Origin: Gossypium raimondii
Lineage: Eukaryota > Streptophyta > Magnoliopsida > Malvales > Malvaceae
Length of the DNA stretch: 64,000 nt
Reading direction: 5' to 3'
Assembly (NCBI RefSeq): GCF_025698545.1
Contig: NC_068575.1
Location: 54,073,980-54,137,979 of the forward strand
Positions 36,670 through 49,106 of this stretch are shown piece after piece. The notes under the pieces were generated by a model, which worked only from the letters and a program-made list of their open reading frames with translations, ran no database searches and was not told where the DNA came from. The position numbers and the translations under genes are program-made. The stretch's first letter is position 1. The number at the start of each line of letters is the position of its first letter.

Positions 36670-36717
36670 TGATTTGATGTGCATTTGGTTCGTGGTGCTT
36701 GGGATTTACAAGGAATA
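36670..36717 (+). pseudogene. LINE RNase H-like fragment, left half, cut by an LTR insertion
   Basis: The frame ends FGSWCLGFTRN just before the LTR at 36718. The right half resumes at 58527. The GFTRNIE wording is typical of the first strands of the RVT_3 RNase H-like domain in plant LINEs. The 5-base target duplication of the LTR (GAATA) lies at 36713-36717. Confidence 0.6.
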
Positions 36718-37026
36718 TGTAACACCCTTCACCCGATCTGGTCACTGGACCCAAGCTATAGGATGCTACCACAATTAACCAAGCATATCACAAATAATTT
36801 CGACTTTAAACATTCCATTAAATAATTAACATGATATAATCCAAGCCTAATATGACTTATAAACATATTTGAGTCCCAAACGAGCTTACGAAGCTCTTAG
36901 ACCAACTTGAAAATAAATCAAGACTAATTTGAAGCTTTTATGAAAAGATAGGTAAAAAGCAAAAACAGGGGGTCATACGGCTATATGACCAAATTGTGTG
37001 ACAGGCTGAGGCCGTGTGGGATTAAA

Positions 37027-39621
37027 TGTAAAGGCCCAAATTCAAAATTATGGGAATAGTGGTTTCGTAACCACAAATCTGATTTAAAGATAAATTTATT
37101 TTAATATTTTTGCATGAATATTGATATGATAGGAAAATCGTATGAAAATATCGATAGAAAAATTTTACCAATTTAGTGGTTAGTTAGAAAAAGAAATTAT
37201 TGAAGAAATTGGGTAAAAATAAGGTATCGAGACTTTGATCTCGTAAAACCGAGTCAAAAATAATTTTATAAATAATTATGAAATATTAGTAATATGGTAT
37301 AAAAATTTCGTTAGAAAATTTTAATGTTTGGGTAGTCAATTAAGTGAAAAGGACTAAATTGAAAAAGGTGTAAAAGTTATTAGAAGGATTAAATAGCTCA
37401 ATTGTTAAATGAAGAGGGACATAAATTGAAAATAACCCCAAAAGGAGATATTTTGGGCGGCATACGCTGAGAAAAATCAGGAGAATTGAAGAATTAAGGG
37501 TAAAATTGGAATATTGCAAAATTTACTTTAAAAGATAGGACTAAAGTGGAATTATCTAGATTCCTCTTTATTTTTCTGCATTCCCATCAGCCAAAAACAT
37601 CCTAAGGGTTTTTTCAAGCTGATTTTTCATAATTTTTGCACCAAGTGAGTTAATCCTTGCCTTTTTCTTGTAATTTTTGTATTTCTAAGACTTTTACAAC
37701 TATGTCCTATTACTAAATTCATTAGTTTTTGATTTTATGAATGAATTTTAAAGTTTCTATGAATATGTGCTGGAATTTTATGATGAAATAGGATGAAATT
37801 GAAGCTTTAATTTGTTTGTGAGATTATTTTATTAGGTAATTTCAATAGAAATTGATTTGTAGGACCTAATTGTGAAAATGTTTGGAATCAAAGTCTAGTG
37901 CTGAAATTCTGATTTACAAAGGTTATAAAGTAGTCTAAAGTGATGGGATAAAGTGTTAATTGAGAAAAATCAGCTCAATTGAGAGGTTAATTGAGCAGGG
38001 ATGAAATTATCATTTATTGAAAGTTTAGGGAAAAATGGTAATTAACATCATACACTAAAACAGTTTTGGACAGCAGCAGTACTCTAACTTTGAAAAATCA
38101 CCAAAAATTGTAGAGATCGAATTAGAGGATGAATAAAATATGAAATTAAAGCTTATTGAGTCTAGTTTCTTATAAAAGAAACGGTGTAAGCAATGGAATT
38201 GTAAATCATGAGATATAAATAATTTAGTGATTGTGACTCAGTGAGACAGCTTTGAATGCACTACAAATAATAATGGAATTATAGAGAATGTCACATATGA
38301 ACATGAAAAGTATTAGATTAATGATTAAATTTATTTATTTAGATCCGGAAAATTCAAATACGAAGCAAGATCGAGGAAAAGAAAAAGTTCGAGATTAGTA
38401 GATTTTTAGTTACGAACAAGTGTCGAGGTAAGTTCGTGTAACTTGAATTATATTCCTAAATGCTTGAAATGTTTGTTATTGATGTGAATATGATTTGGAT
38501 GTTTATTGTATGATAATTGATGAAGTAATGATATTCTTGATGAAAAGAGAAAATAAATCTTGGTTGAATGAAAAGGAAATTCGATGGATCTCTGAAAAGG
38601 AATTGACGGTAAAAAGGATCTAGCCCGGACGGGTGATCCTATTCTGATATAGCCCTCCCGAAGAATATGTGGAAAATGGATTTAGCCCGGACGGGTAATC
38701 CGAATTAGGTCTCAATTTAGCTTTGACGGTAATTCGGATCCAAGCTCATTAGAGTAATTGTCGTTGGATTTAGCCTCGGACCGGTAATCCCGACAATACT
38801 CGTGAGTTTATATTACTGAGGATTTAGCTTTGACCGTAATCCCATTGTAAGGATGAGGTTCATGGAGTGTGCTCTCTGAAATGGAAATGTGCACATGAAT
38901 ATGAATTGACGGACGGATTTGTACACTAAAGTGTACCTCTGAAAATCCATCGAAATTCCAAGTAGTTCAATGGGATAAATATAGAAAAATAACAAGGAAA
39001 TGGAAATCATGGAATTGATGAGCTCATTAATCATGGTATAAATTATTGATACATGGAAATTATTGGACTAATTTGAATGTTGAGTTTGTGCATGATAGGG
39101 GAATAATGTATGGAATGGGTGTATGAATGTTTATTACATTGTAAAGAAAATATTAGGTAAGTATAATTCTTGTTACATGAGCTTACTAAGCACAAAGTGC
39201 TTATCCTGTTTCTTTTTCCCCTGTTTTGTAGTGTTAAGGGCTCGGAGGTCGGATTTGGTCGGAGACGCATCACACTATCAACCTCAAATTCTCGGTATAT
39301 AAAGAAACTTTATTTTGGAAATCAATGGCATGTATAAGCTAGTAAAGTAGATGTTAATGTGAAATGAATGTATGGTTAGCCATTGGTATGGCTAACAAAT
39401 TTTGGTTTTGGCATGTGATGAGATTATCTTATGAATACAATAAATCTATCTTGAAAATATGTTGAAATGGATTGGTTGTATTGGCTTGGTCTCGGTTTAA
39501 AATTTGCAGGGAGGATTAGATATTTATAAAGGGGTTATATTGAGTTTTAAAAAAAAATCGGTAAAATCTGGTAATACCTCGTATCCTATTCCGGCGACGG
39601 ATACGGGTAAGGGGTGTTACA
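37027..39621 (-). mobile_element. Inner solo-LTR fossil of the same family, opposite orientation
   Basis: On the minus strand it starts TGTAACACCCCTTACCCGTA and ends GGGCCTTTACA. Perfect 5-base duplications TTAAA flank it (37022-37026 and 39622-39626). It is 2595 bp long and has no coding parts. It sits about 300 bp inside the outer LTR, so it is younger than that LTR. Confidence 0.82.
38616..38842 (-). repeat. LTR minisatellite of five units, period about 50 bp
   Basis: Units begin near 38616, 38678, 38714, 38766 and 38820. The clearest have outer arms GGATT and AATCC and nested inner arms CCCG and CGGG, so two stems stack. In other units the inner arm changes while the outer arms persist. 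It lies 780-1010 bp from the LTR start. Confidence 0.7.
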
Positions 39622-41100
39622 TTAAAACACACAGCCGTGTTGCCCAACCTTTCATGGGAACTAAAATCGTGTGACAAGCCATGTAACTAAGTGTGACCGT
39701 GTTGGACCTAATTGTAAAACTTTGTAAATATTCAAACGGCTGTGCCGCCAGGCTGTGTAAAAGACTATGGTTGTGTGCATCATTTGTTACCCAAAACATA
39801 CAGGCCACATGGTCATGCCATATGCCCGTATATGGCACACAGTCGTATGGCAGACCGTGTATGCCTAAATAATACCCTACAATGCAAGTTACCACACCAA
39901 ACATCCAAATATACCACAACCATGCCATATACCATTTCTCAATTTGTACAAAGACATCAAAAGCATACCAAAACAATACTTATATCATTCATCCTAAGTG
40001 CTTAACCAATATGTCACAATTAACACCTTAATTCAACAATTCATATCCTACCATTCATCATTATCCATGCCTCAATATTCATACCTAACATTCACATATG
40101 TCTATCATTTCAAATGTCAAGATTTCATCAACAAAATTCCTCTTTTCTAAGTGTCAATACTCATCAAGTAAAATATATCATATTGACCAAAACATATATG
40201 CAACTCATGTTGCAAATCAACCAAAATAAGATTATCACTTCCAAACATTACACTTATATCCAGATCATCAACATCGTTATACCAAGATCATCAACATCCA
40301 AAATAACTTAAACGCAAATACAACCCTATATGCATGCCATATAACTGAATCTGGAATAAATAAATATTACTAAATTAGAGACTGGATAGTGTGAACTCCG
40401 AGTTGATCTGACTGACGCGTTCCACAAAATAACCTATTTAGAGAAAGAAAGGAAAACAAGATAAGCATTACGAATACTTAGTAAGCTCGTATGAAATTCA
40501 TTTAACCTACCTCAATAAATTTACAAATAAATTATGAAAAACTAATGTAACATGTATAAATATCATTTGGCATCTTGTTACATCCACAAGTACATCATTT
40601 AACACTTCTAGAGGTTAATACATTATATTACACAGGCTTATAATATAACCATTTATCTTTAGTAGTATCCAAAACACATTTGACCAATTATAACTCGAAT
40701 TATTTTGTTTATTTATCATTTTCAACTTAAAATAAAATAACATTAAATTAAATTTTCACATTTAACAACAACAAATGAGATTATCACAACAAATCAAATA
40801 ACATTTCCAACGATACCATTTAATCTATATAAAAAAACTTTTAGCAAGTACGACATTTATATCACTCCATTCTCATGTATTCATTTGATTTAATATTCAC
40901 ATTATTTAAACAATTTCATTTCATATCACGTTTATTTTCATTGCCCGGAGAACTATAGAATATACCTCAAATAAACGGGATAGTAATTCTCATACAAGCT
41001 CGCAATAAGGACATTAATCATTACTCAATGCTGCTCACACAAGTTGCTGAGACTCTACAACAAATGCTAGATTCTAGTCATCAGTATGATATCCACCACT

Positions 41101-41200
41101 GGTACATAATACCTAATATATATAACACCGGCACAGAGTGCCTAATACTATAACACCGGTATAAAATACCTGATAATTGTAATCATTGGCACATAGTACC
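41101..41200 (+). repeat. LTR minisatellite of four small hairpins, period 29 bp
   Basis: Units: GGTACATAATACC (41101-41113), GGCACAGAGTGCC (41130-41142), GGTATAAAATACC (41158-41170) and GGCACATAGTACC (41188-41200). Each has 5-base arms around a 3-base loop; the middle two pair perfectly. It belongs to the outer LTR and follows an ACAACAAATGCTA anchor also seen before the array at 9058. Confidence 0.8.
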
Positions 41201-42012
41201 TGATAAACCCTAATAACATGTCATTTGTGTCCTAACTATTCACCAAGTTCACGCGGCCCTGTATCACATATTCAATCTTTTCCATTCTTTTTAACATTTT
41301 CGTATACATATCAAAAAACCATATACTTATTCATTTTTGTTCACTTATCAAGTAACCATATACTTGTTATTTAAACCAATTAATATTCCATAACTGTTCC
41401 ATATCATATAACCATTCGTGTTTGCCACATATATCGTATTTTGCGCTATAGTTCTTTCGATGCCAATAATTATTGTATTACAACAATTAAACTATCAAGC
41501 GATTAAAAACACAATTATAAAAATCATTAAAAATTAAGTCTTATATGAAACTTACCTAATCAAAATCGCAACTAATACTACACCAAGGACTTTCAAGCAA
41601 AATTTCTTATTTTTGTGTTTATTTTCCGATTGTTTCAAATCTCAATTTTCAATATGATTTAATTCAATTAATCAATTTCAAACATCTCAAAACAACCTAT
41701 TGTAATCGTGAATTAATTTAATTTCCTTTTCAAATATGCTCTAAATTTTTACATTTTATTCAATTTAGTCCCTAAAATCAAAATAATTATATCTATCAAA
41801 TTTGAGCTCTAATTTTAATACAATTACAATTACCTCATTATGCAGCCATCTAATTTCTATAATTATAGAAATTAGCATTAATTTCAAATTTTACATTTTA
41901 ATCTCTAAACTCAAAATTAACAATTTCACTCTACAATTTAGTTCCTATTTCATCTCCAAGTTTAACCACTAACATAATAGCATCAAAAACTATAAAATTC
42001 ATTAATGGTAAC

Positions 42013-43350
42013 TGTCGAAACCGTTTTTTGAAAACAAAAATTTTAGTTTTGACTTAAAAATAAAAACTGGAGTCGCCACCGATCCTTTATTAAGGTGTGA
42101 TCGGCCCACCTTAAAAATAATTTTGGTCTGTGAAATTTGAGAAAACAGGTTCGGGAGTCAGTTACGCACGAGGAAGGATTAGCACCCTCTTAACGCCCAA
42201 AATTGGTACCAAATTGATTTTTTTGAATGCCTTGGTGTCGAAAATTTGAAAAGATCTTAAAAGGAAACTTTTTATTTCATGAATGAATCAAAATAATAAG
42301 ACATTCTTATTTCAAAGAAATAAAACACCACACCCAGTGAGTTAGGGCACAATGTTTTTAAATCTTCGAAATACCCGAATATTGCCTTTTGTTTCTGAAA
42401 ATTCTTATTTCGAGAAGAAAATGTCATGACCAGTAAGTTAGGACCCAACACTTTGAATTCCCGAGAATAAGCTTTTATTTAAAATTTGCGAACTTATTGC
42501 AAAACAAATAATTGGCTTTCAAAATTCATCGAAAAATAATCGCGATCCAGTAAGTTAGGACACGACCTTCCTCGAGAACCACGAATACCAAATATTTTGG
42601 AATTTATAAAACAGGATGATTTGGATACTCGGTCAAGACCAAAATATATTTTCTTTTGAAACGTGGTCAATATTAATGCATAGCATGAATCCCTTATTTC
42701 AATTTAAACTACATATGTATATGTATTTGCAAAATATATAAATACAAGTACAATATAAGTAAATTCAAAATATATGGGCATATATTAAAGCATATATATA
42801 AATATACATACAAAATAAAACACATATAATAACTTCTAAAAGAATGTATATGTGCAAGAATAAGGAAAATGCATATGTATTATAAAATACAAGTGTACAC
42901 ATATATATATACTTATTTATAAAAACCATGAAAACAAACTATATCAAATATGTGTGCATAAGGAAAAATAGGTATGTATATATGTATATATATGAATGTA
43001 AAACCATGGGAATAAACTATGAAAGTATGGGGATATATATATTTACAAAATAAAAATAAAGTAAATAAAGATAAAGTATAAAAATAAAATGTTTGTATAT
43101 GTATATATATTTACAAAATGTATGAGTATGTATGTATTGGAAAATCGTAAATACGTGTATGTGCATATATGAAAATAAAATAAGAATATAAAAGTATATA
43201 TATGTGTATATATTTAGAAGGAAAAACAAAAACAAAAAAAATATATATATAATATATAAATAAACTACGAAAATATGTACACGTATTTCAAAAACATTTA
43301 AAATATATACATATATAAAATACAAACATATGCGTATATATATGTATAAG

Positions 43351-43384
<34 letters not shown>

Positions 43385-44427
43385 TATACAATAAAATAAA
43401 ATAAGGGTATAGCATAATTATGATAAGAAACTAAAATGGATTAAATTGAATTAAAAAAATGATGAAATGGGGAGGATTTAGCATAAATTAAAAAAGAAAG
43501 GACCCAATTGAATGCGCGCGTGACTACGGAGGAACAAAAGGGAAATTATCCCGTCTTTCCTAAACGCAGCGCAACGGGGGACCCAATCGAAACAGAAGTA
43601 AAATATGCGGCCTAAATTCTAGAATAAGTAAAAAGAATTTAATTAAAAGGCGTTGCAAAAAGGAAGGGCCAATTGCGCAAATAGACCATGTGACGTCAGA
43701 GCGCGCGGATCCTCCCCTTCGGGTCGGGTCACCGCGCGGGTCGCACCTAGCTAAAACGACGTCGTTTTGGTCTCTTATTTAAAACAGAGTTTGCCCTTCA
43801 AATTCATTTGAAACCGAAGGAAAGAAAAAATAAAAAATAAAAAAACAAAGGCTTCTCTGGTGCTCTGCTAGGGTTTCACCCCTAGCGTCCTCATGCCGCC
43901 AACACGCCGCCATTTAGCCTCGGCCCTCCATGGGACCTTCGATTTGAGCGCGTGACGTGGGCTTCATCGGCGAAGTTTTGGAGGTAAACCCCTCACCCTT
44001 TTTCGTATTATTTCTTAAAAACAAAATAAAAAGAATAAAGCATATAAAAAAAAAACCGATTCACCTTAAGGACTTTGTAATCTCAGTGTTTCTTTCAATA
44101 TCCTGTATTTCTCGTTAATACTCCCTCCCTTTACATGTTAAAATGGCCTTTTATAGGTAAAAAAGAAACAAAATACAATTATTTTGCTTGTTTTTTTTTC
44201 TTTTTGGACTCTTTGAGTCTGTTTTTGCAGGGAATCGTGAAGCAAACGGTGCGGGAGAGGCCGAGACGTGCGACAATCCAAGCGTCTCATTGAGACGCTA
44301 GGGCTTACTACATTACACTGCTAGGGTTTCGATGCCTTAAGCCAATTGGGCTTCAGAATGGATTAGGATAGGCCCAATTTTCTATTTTGGGTTATTGTAC
44401 GGGCCCAGGCATTATTGAGCTTGTACA
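42013..44427 (-). repeat. 3' LTR of the Tat/Ogre fossil
   Basis: 2415 bp. It holds an (AAT)n microsatellite near 43353-43383 and an AT-rich block of TATA/CATA repeats at 42700-43330. The GC-rich part at 43500-44000 contains an ACGTCGTTTT-type stretch. Tyrosine- and isoleucine-rich open frames over the AT block are artefacts. Confidence 0.9.
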
Positions 44428-44440
44428 GCTGCCCCTCTTT
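44428..44440 (-). other. Polypurine tract of the Tat/Ogre fossil
   Basis: On the minus strand this reads AAAGAGGGGCAGC and directly abuts the 3' LTR, as expected for the plus-strand primer of Ty3/gypsy elements. Confidence 0.75.
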
Positions 44441-44559
44441 GCTCATTGTCGTGTAACGGGAATAAAGCAAAGACTACAAGGCCCAATTATGTCTGGTCTT
44501 ACTGAGCCTTAACTTCTTTAATGCTTCTCTTCTTCAGGTAGTCTTGTTCCTTCCTACTG

Positions 44560-45420
44560 CATCCTCAGAGGTATAGGAACTGGTGCTCCAATCTACTCCA
44601 CTGGAATGTCAGGGAGATAGGATTCATATGTTGTAGCTTCTCAAAAGAACAAAATCTGCTATCTTTAATCTGCTCCACTGCAACTTCAGGGAGATAAGAC
44701 TTATAGATTCAACTTGTTCTGTTACAACTTAAGGGTAAATCTGATGTGATTTGCTCTACCGCAACTTCAGAGAGATGAGATCTGTGGTCTTAATCCACTC
44801 CATTGCAATTTCAAGGAGATTGGATTAGTTACTTCTGTCTGCTCCACTGCAACTTCAGGGAGATAAGACTTGTATCTTCGATCTACTTCACCACCAGTAT
44901 GGGAAGACAAGATCTGCTTTTTCCGATCTACTTCACGCCAATACATGAAGACAATATCTTCTTTTTCTGATCGATTCCACTGCCAACCATGGGAATAGAA
45001 TTACTGGCTTCAATATACTCCGCTGCAACCTCAGGGAGGTAAAATCCGCCATCTTCGATTTGCTCCACTACTGCTTAGGGAGATAAGATCTATAATCTTC
45101 AATTTGTTCAACTACAATGTCGGGGAAACCAGATCCGCCGTCGTGGCTTCAATCTGTTCCACCGCACCGTTAGAGAAGTAAGATCTGCCGTTGTGGCTTC
45201 AATCTTTTTAATTGCAATATCAGGGAAACCAGATCCGCCGTCGTAGCTTCAATCTGTTCCACTGCATTTCTAAGGAAGTAAGATCCGCCGTTGTGGCTTC
45301 AATCTTTTTAATTGCAATATCAGGGAAACCAGATCCGCCGTCGTAGCTTCAATCTGTTCCACTGCACTGCTAAGAAAGTAAGATCCGTCGTTGTGGCTTC
45401 AATCTTTTTAATTTTCAACC
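44560..45420 (-). repeat. Tandem repeats in the 3' untranslated region of the Tat/Ogre fossil
   Basis: Imperfect units of about 60 bp recur around CTCCACTGCAACTTCAGGGA, followed by GATAAGATCTG-like wording. From about 45120 the units fall into a two-unit pattern of about 120 bp, with TGTGGCTTCAATCTTTTTAA alternating with TCGTAGCTTCAATCTGTTCC. Tat/Ogre elements are known to carry such arrays, which can seed satellite DNA. Confidence 0.7.
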
Positions 45421-46184
45421 CGCTCCATTGTTACTCAGGGAGACAAGGCTTTATGATTTCACCGATTTGCTCTCTATGGAACATGACCTGTATGACTCAC
45501 TTTATGAGCCTAATTATGCCTAATGATTAGGATGTCATGATCAGAATGAATCAAATGCTCGTAACTAGGCGTGTATAAATGACATTTGAATGTTATGTCA
45601 TGAAAAATGTATATTGAATGTTTAAAGTCATTATTGCTCATTAAGGCTTCCTTCGTGGCAACAACGCTTCGTCAAAACTTGAAAATTTTAAAATCTCGAC
45701 TCTTGGCTCCTAGATATCTCCGACCTTTTAACCCGGTGAAGGTCTAAACAATAGTCATGTTTCAGGTTCCTGAGTTATTTAAAGATTTCTAGAGTAATAT
45801 GAAAAACTTCCCTTGTGAAAGTTTTACTAGTCCATTAATCGTCATTCTAATGCAACATACTTGCGAAAAGATCATAACGATAACATAAACAAAATTAGTC
45901 TGGGAGGATAGCTCGCAATGGATTGTCAATGATAGAGGAATTGTCTGGGGACATTTATATTGAAAAAAAATGACATAATTTAACAATGAATTCAATACAA
46001 ATACTATGAACATGTGCCCCAGATATCTCTGCTTGAATTTCTCTATACAGCTTTCGAAGACCCTTTTGAATTCAACACGTGTTTAGGAAATTCACAGTAT
46101 TTTGTTGATGCCCCAAGATGTCGTCTATTCCTTTCTGCCGATTTAGGTACAGCAAGACTACCATGTGACAATCAAAATTTGAGC

Positions 46185-46315
46185 CGCCCTTTTCGGGTTT
46201 TCAACTCAAATCCCCTTTGGTCTTAAGGTGCCCTTTGCGGGTTTTCACCTTAGCCTCTCCTCTCTTTTTTTTGGAATCAAAGCGCCCTTTGCGGGTTTTC
46301 ACCTTGGTTCCTTCC
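46185..46315 (-). repeat. Three short repeats after the integrase region
   Basis: A phrase like GCCCTTTGCGGGTTTTCACC occurs three times, near 46187, 46230 and 46283, once in a diverged form. The rest of the stretch between 45420 and 46320 shows no coding sequence. Confidence 0.65.
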
Positions 46316-46320
46316 CTTCT

Positions 46321-47443
46321 TCAAGTAAAGTACCTCTTCACCAAATCTGAATTTACCGGATTAGGCAAGTTTTTCCCGTCCATTTCAGCCAGGATCAGGG
46401 CTTCTCCAGAAAAGGCCTTTTTAACAACATAAGGACCCTCCAAATTCGGCATCCATTTCCCCCTAAAATCCTTTTGTAGAGGAAGAATTTTTCTCAACAC
46501 CAGGTCCCCCTCGTGAAATTCTCTGGGTCGGACTTTCTTGTTGTAGGCTCGCATCATTCTTTTCTGGTACATCCGACCGCTTTGAATAGCCTTTAGCCTC
46601 TTTCCTCTATCAAGTTCAACTGATCGATCGAGATTGAACCCATTCCGCTTCATCCAATTGTAGCTCGAGACAAACCCGGAGAGAAGGGATTTTAACCCGA
46701 TGGGCAAGACCGCCTCCATGCCATAAACTAAGGAGAAAGGCGTTGCCGGTGGAGGTCCCGTTGACGTTCGATAAGCAAGGAGGCAAGCGGTAATTTCTCG
46801 TGCCAGTCCCTGTAAGTCTCAGTCATCTTCCCTACAATCTTCTTTATATTTTTATTGGCCGCTTCTACTGCACCATTCATTTTCGGGTGATACGGCGACG
46901 AATTGTGATGTCTGATCTTGAATTGACTGCAGACCTCTGCTATTGAGCTGTTGTTCAAATTCAACGCATTGTCGGATATGATTCTTTCAGGCATTCCATA
47001 CCGACATATGATCTCTCTCTTCAAGAACTTACTGACTGATGACTTTGTAACATTAGCATACAAAGCAGCTTCTACCCATTTGGTGAAGTAGTCAATAACC
47101 ACGAATATGAAACGATGCCCATTTGAAGCCTTCTGCGATATTGGCCCGATAACATCCATACCCCACATGGAGAAAGGCCATGGAGAAGTCATGACATGAA
47201 GAGGTGAAGGAGGTGCATGATTTTATCACCATAGATTTGACATTTATGGCACTTCTTGGAATAATTGATGCAATCCCCTTCCATGGTAGACCAGTAGTAC
47301 CCGAATCTCATAATCTGCCTAGCCATTGTGAACCCGCTGGCATGCGTTCCGCAGATGCCCTCATGGACTTTTTCTAGAATTTTCTTTGCTTCTACGGTGT
47401 CCACACATCTTAGCAGTACCTGATCCTTTCCCCTCTTGTACAA
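46321..47443 (-). mobile_element. Integrase region of the Tat/Ogre fossil
   Basis: Visible parts are a zinc-binding HHCC-like region (GICGTHASG, then CHKCQIYGD), an integrase core stretch (WGMDVIGPI, VIDYFTKWVEA, ERIISDNALN, SPYHPKMNGAVE), and a C-terminal part ending GPYVVKKAF and DLVKRYF. The core type is that of Ty3/gypsy integrases. Treated as a fossil; it does not form one whole protein. Confidence 0.85.
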
Positions 47444-47509
47444 GATCTCCCCATCTAAGACGTAATCAATGGCTAGTCTTCTCAGAGTTCTCTTTTCATT
47501 CTCCGTTGC

Positions 47510-48799
47510 CTAGCCAAGATACTCACGATTTTTTACATACCGTAGTATATCTTGATACCAAGGACTATCATCGATTTCCCCTTCTTCAATATTGTAACAA
47601 TGAGCCGGGTCTTCATAGATACTCATTTGGATTGGTTTCATATCCCCATGTCTGTTCAATTTGATCATGGAAGCTAAGGTAGCTAGTGCATCAGCCATCT
47701 GGTTCTTATCTCGTGGGAGATAGCAAAAAGTGATGTCCTCAAATTCCTTAATCAATTCGAGGACCAACTTTCGATAACTGATTAATTTGGGATCTCTCGT
47801 TTCCCATTCACCCCTGAGCTGATATATCACAAATGCTGAATCTCTATAGACCTCTAACACTTTGATTCCTCGCTCTATAGCTGCACGAATACCCATGACG
47901 CATGCTTCATATTCTGCCATGTTATTTGTACAATCAAAATCCAATTTGCAAGTGAAAGGATAATGATCACCATTTGGGGACACCAGGATTGCCCCGATTC
48001 CATTGCCTACAGCGTTCGAGGCTCCATCAAAGTTTAGCTTCCAACTGTGACCTTCTTGGGGACTTTCTTCAGTAGCGGCTACACACATCAGGTCCTCATT
48101 TGGGAAATCAAAACTCAACGGCTCGTAGTCCTCCAGAGCTCTACTAGCTAGAAAGTTAGCAATTGCACTCCCTTTCACAGCCTTTTGGTTCACATAGACA
48201 ATATCAAATTCAGACAATAAAATCTGCCATCGGGTCATTCTCCCATTCAAAGCAGCTGACTCCATCATATACTTTAACGGGTCTAACTTTAAGATCAGCC
48301 AAGTCGTATGGTATAACATGTACTGCCTTAATCTTCGGGTTGTCCAAATCAAGGCACAGCATAATTTCTTAATAGGTGAATATCTCATTTCACAGTCAGT
48401 AAATTTCTTGCTGACGGCATCAAACTGCTTTTGGACCTCCTCCTTTATCTTCAACACGATATCAGGCCTCATCCTTCGGAGTTTTTGCTGCATTGGCTTG
48501 CAATCTTCTCTTATAGGGAGACGATGGACTACCATGTCGGTACTCAACCCCGGCATATCCTGGTATGACCATGCAAACACGTCCTTGAACTCTCGGAGTA
48601 ATTCAATGATGTCCTGCCTTGTCCTTGTAGAGATAACCGATTCGATCTTCACCTCTTTACCCTCCTCTAAGCTCACGACTTCTATTGATTCCCTGTGAGG
48701 TAGGATTTGTTTCTCGGCCCTTTCTACCATCTTTAACAAGTCATGAGGCAAACCACAGTCTTCGTTGTCTTCAAAATCATGCGATTCCTCTAAACACAT
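47510..48799 (-). mobile_element. RNase H region and partial pol of the Tat/Ogre fossil
   Basis: Recognisable: the start of the reverse transcriptase region (FAWSYQDMPGL, VVHRLPI) and an RNase H domain (WKLNFDGASN, GIGAILVSP, NNMAEYEACVMGI, ADALATLASM). The RNase H type, with DGASN and AEYEA, is the additional RNase H known from the Tat lineage. The pol region is incomplete. Confidence 0.82.
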
Positions 48800-49106
48800 G
48801 TTTCGTTCAAAAGGAGACTCTAAATTTGTAAGAGTGACATTCGTATCATTGATATCGTGGGACCTGTTATAAGTATGAAAAACAATATGGATTCAGGAAT
48901 TTGTTTGGTTCAATATGGTCATGAATGAAATGCAAGTGTAGTTTAAGAGAAACTTAAAATTACTGCTCGTATGAAAAGAAAGATTTGCTCCAAAAATGAT
49001 TGCAAACATGAACTTTATTAAAATAACGATTTTCTGGACATGAGCCTATTTCACAAAAGAATCTTTATCACTTCTAGGCTAAAAAGCAATAAGGGTGTTT
49101 TGGACA

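Noticed and set aside
43017-43415. Tyrosine- and isoleucine-rich frames in the LTRs (also 56373-56774)
   Set aside because: Produced by TATA/CATA and AAT microsatellites inside both LTRs.
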